A stretch of DNA of 43,941 nucleotides, taken from positions 8,585 through 52,525 of the IMG/VR virus record IMGVR_UViG_3300030085_004184; one strand, given 5' to 3'. This document shows positions 42,613 to 43,941 of this stretch, in pieces. Under the pieces are notes generated by a model, which was not told the origin of the DNA, did no database searches, and worked only from the letters and a program-made list of their open reading frames with translations. Position numbers and translations under genes: made by a program. This DNA comes from a virus. Numbering within the stretch: the first letter of the stretch is position 1; each line of letters opens with the position of its first letter.

Positions 42613-42807
42613 ATGGCTTACAAACCGTATAGTCCAGAATGGCATAGGTATCGATACTTGAAAGAGGCGATCGATAAGTATTTGGATGATTATGTTGATA
42701 ATGAAGTAATCGTCAAGGACATTCTGGATATTGTGTGTGTTCGTCAGGAACGAGCACATGCCGAGTATCACAAACTCGAAGACCTAGAGTTAAAACTAAG
42801 AGACTAA
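42613..42807 (+). CDS. Hypothetical protein, 64 aa
   Basis: It contains MAYKPYSPEWHRYRYLKEAIDKYLDDYVDN, a two-helix pattern, then HAEYHKLEDLELKL. Acidic and helical. First gene after the sigma70 promoter at 42560, hence likely early or middle expressed. Function unknown; similar proteins are seen in cyanophages as far as I recall. Confidence 0.68.
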   Translation: MAYKPYSPEWHRYRYLKEAIDKYLDDYVDNEVIVKDILDIVCVRQERAHAEYHKLEDLELKLRD

Positions 42808-42808
42808 T

Positions 42809-43123
42809 ATGCTATCTACTGCTTACCGACTTCGTCTTGAGTCTATCTGTACTTGTATTGCAAATAAAGAAGAAGTTCCTCTGGAAGATATGATCTGGGC
42901 AGAGAAACTTGCTAAGCGTCACACTACTGCTAGAGATTGGTTGAACAAAGCAAGACGCCATGCTGCTCAAGATATTGAAGAGGGCAGTATTGATGATTTT
43001 ATGAATAGGATGGGACTAGGTGATCCCGACCCATCCAATTATAAAACGGGATTTGATGGTGCAGAAGATATTAAAGATTGGTTCCAAAGAGATAAACCTG
43101 ACGATTGGAGACAGCGTGACTAA
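42809..43123 (+). CDS. Hypothetical protein, 104 aa
   Basis: Predicted helical: YRLRLESICTCIANKEEVPLEDMIWAEKLAKRHTTARDWLNKARRHA, then an acidic C-terminus (IEEGSIDDFMNRMGLGDPDPSNY, DWFQRDKPDDWRQRD). It starts 1 nt after the previous stop. The motif LEDMIWAEKLAKRHTTARDWLNKARR suggests a helix-turn-helix-like or protein-contact region. Function unknown. Overlaps the next (GTG-started) gene by 8 nt. Confidence 0.68.
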   Translation: MLSTAYRLRLESICTCIANKEEVPLEDMIWAEKLAKRHTTARDWLNKARRHAAQDIEEGSIDDFMNRMGLGDPDPSNYKTGFDGAEDIKDWFQRDKPDDWRQRD

Positions 43124-43256
43124 GATTACACCAGAAACTTATGAGGAAATGAATCGTGAGTTTGAAGAAGAAGGACTCGCCTTCAGAATTATTGTCCCAA
43201 CACAAGAACAAATTGATGACTGGCAAAAAGGTAACCGAACTGAATATAGTAAATAA
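43116..43256 (+). CDS. 46-aa hypothetical protein, GTG start
   Basis: GTG at 43116 has GGAG at 43107-43110, 5 nt upstream. No ATG gives a better fit: the in-frame ATG further up lies inside the previous gene. The product reads TKITPETYEEMNREFEEEGLAFRIIV then PTQEQIDDWQKGNR. Acidic, helical. Function unknown. Confidence 0.55.
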   Translation: MTKITPETYEEMNREFEEEGLAFRIIVPTQEQIDDWQKGNRTEYSK

Positions 43257-43371
43257 CTTGGTAGAGAAGATTGCTGAACTCCTTGATGCAGAAGTTCATC
43301 ACTCTCTTTTGGTTGACTATAAAGGTCAAGAACAAAGAAAAATTTCAATCGTATATACGGAGAAAGAATGA
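43216..43371 (+). CDS. 51-aa hypothetical protein
   Basis: ATG at 43216 inside the previous gene gives MTGKKVTELNIVNNLVEKIAELLDAEVHHSLLVDYKGQEQRKISI. An upstream in-frame GTG at 43156 would add 20 residues. The start is uncertain. It ends in the ATGA overlap with the glutaredoxin-like gene. Function unknown. Confidence 0.45.
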   Translation: MTGKKVTELNIVNNLVEKIAELLDAEVHHSLLVDYKGQEQRKISIVYTEKE

Positions 43372-43610
43372 TGGGCACTGTTGTCTTGTATTCAAACGGC
43401 AATCAAGAGTGTGAACGCGCTAAGAATCTGTTAGAAACACTTAACTTTCAGATTCAAGTATATAAATTAAATCATCATTTTACACAAAAAGGTTTTGTTG
43501 CTGAGTTTGGCAATGAAGCAGAATATCCACAAGTTAATGTTGGATTTAAACATATTGGTGGACTAAAAGAAACTCTAAATTATTTGAAAAACGAAAAAAT
43601 TATTAAATGA
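43368..43610 (+). CDS. Glutaredoxin-like protein with altered active site
   Basis: The protein has 80 aa. The thioredoxin-fold pattern is clear: VVLYSNGNQECERAKNLLETLNFQIQVYKL (strand, active-site helix, strand), EYPQVNVGFKHIGG (cis-proline and GG) and a C-terminal helix (LKETLNYLKNEKII). The usual CPYC becomes NQEC: the first, nucleophilic cysteine is missing and only the second is kept (C15). The protein may bind glutathione or a partner without normal redox activity. A second ATG three bases on is an alternative start. Overlaps the previous gene by ATGA. Confidence 0.78.
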   Translation: MMGTVVLYSNGNQECERAKNLLETLNFQIQVYKLNHHFTQKGFVAEFGNEAEYPQVNVGFKHIGGLKETLNYLKNEKIIK

Positions 43611-43774
43611 CTAATCCAGTTTCATATATAAAAAACACTAGGGAGACTTATCGAAAAGATCTTCAAGAAGTTATTACTGAAGTTCAAGTTCAGTTTGCTA
43701 ATGAAGAACCTGCATGGATCCCTTTTGCAACTTTATTGAGTATGATGGAGAAATTCGATGCAAACTTGGTTTGA
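43607..43774 (+). CDS. 55-aa hypothetical protein
   Basis: ATGA overlap with the glutaredoxin-like gene. The product reads MTNPVSYIKNTRETYRKDLQ and EEPAWIPFATLLSMMEKFDANLV, mostly helical. Function unknown. Its last 17 nt overlap the next gene. Confidence 0.5.
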   Translation: MTNPVSYIKNTRETYRKDLQEVITEVQVQFANEEPAWIPFATLLSMMEKFDANLV

Positions 43775-43941
43775 ATATATTTCACGGACTTGGTTTGAGT
43801 GGGGTAAACCCCAAAGCTTTGATCCTGATGCGTATAAATCTTATGAACATTCTATGAGTGATTATCCTCAACATTGGGGAGCACTTTGGCCTGTTTATTA
43901 TAATGAACCATCTCAAGAAGAAATTGATAATCAGTGTCCTA
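43758..43941 (+). CDS. Hypothetical protein, Trp-rich, 3' end outside window
   Basis: The reading frame from the ATG at 43758 is open to the end of the window (61 codons). It contains MQTWFEYISRTWFEWGKP, then YPQHWGALWPVYYNEPS. High Trp/Tyr content suggests a folded small protein. Coupled by overlap to the preceding gene; function unknown. Confidence 0.55.
   Translation, partial: MQTWFEYISRTWFEWGKPQSFDPDAYKSYEHSMSDYPQHWGALWPVYYNEPSQEEIDNQCP

Noticed and set aside
1-43941. tRNA genes, integrase, insertion sequences, attachment sites
   Set aside because: No cloverleaf-like segment, transposase or integrase motif or flanking repeat was found by reading; a tRNAscan run would be needed to exclude tRNAs firmly.

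Overview
The window is a 43.9-kb piece of a T4-like (contractile-tailed) phage genome, most likely a marine cyanophage of Synechococcus or Prochlorococcus. The reasons are: T4 core genes recognisable at protein level (gp33, gp59, gp32, gp53, gp48, gp4, gp54-like, gp26, gp27-like, gp5-like); a DUF1825 protein between gp59 and gp32, a domain typical of cyanobacteria and their phages; metabolic genes such as thyX, phoH, purN and 2-oxoglutarate oxygenases; very large marine-type tail-fibre genes; and A+T-rich, tightly packed coding with frequent 1-14 nt overlaps. Host and taxonomy are inference. No tRNA, CRISPR array, integrase or insertion sequence was seen, and no gene-free stretch reaches 300 bases.

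Layout. (1) 1-6177, plus strand: the end of thyX, two paralogous small proteins, phoH, a 2OG oxygenase-like gene, then a compact replication/late-transcription block (exonuclease, gp33, a nitrilase-superfamily enzyme in the position T4 uses for other genes, gp59, DUF1825, gp32). (2) 6187-6212: a bidirectional terminator. (3) 6211-8867, minus strand: gp4, an unknown, gp48 and gp53. (4) 8925-17784, plus strand: tail hub and initiator genes (gp54-like, gp26, a 57-aa protein, two membrane-spanning tape-measure-like proteins of which the second carries a cell-wall hydrolase domain, gp27-like, a gp5-like hub without lysozyme, and a separate spike protein). (5) 17784-37149: about 19 kb of baseplate/fibre/adhesin genes, including two collagen-like fibres followed directly by a prolyl-4-hydroxylase-like gene, two giant paralogous beta-helix proteins and a glycine- and cysteine-rich adhesin. 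(6) 37202-43941: a section with sigma70-type promoters encoding a split, permuted adenine methyltransferase, a ParB-like protein, an SF2 helicase, a deaminase, PurN and a run of tiny overlapping unknown genes.

Regulation visible in the sequence falls into two classes. T4-type late promoters (TATAAATA, CTAAATA and variants) lie before tail genes; the phage's own gp33 is the expected co-activator. Host-type sigma70 promoters (TTGACA-17-TAxxAT or extended -10 TGnTATAAT) lie before the exonuclease operon, gp32, the methyltransferase, the ParB-like gene, the helicase and the 42.6-kb cluster.

The observations most worth testing are: (a) a probable programmed -1 frameshift (A_AAT_TTT, 9-nt spacer, hairpin) joining gp26 to the 57-aa downstream protein; (b) a possible collagen-hydroxylation cassette; (c) the two-gene circularly permuted methyltransferase; (d) face-to-face late promoters between gp4 and gp54; and (e) a virus-encoded nitrilase-superfamily enzyme with its catalytic triad intact.
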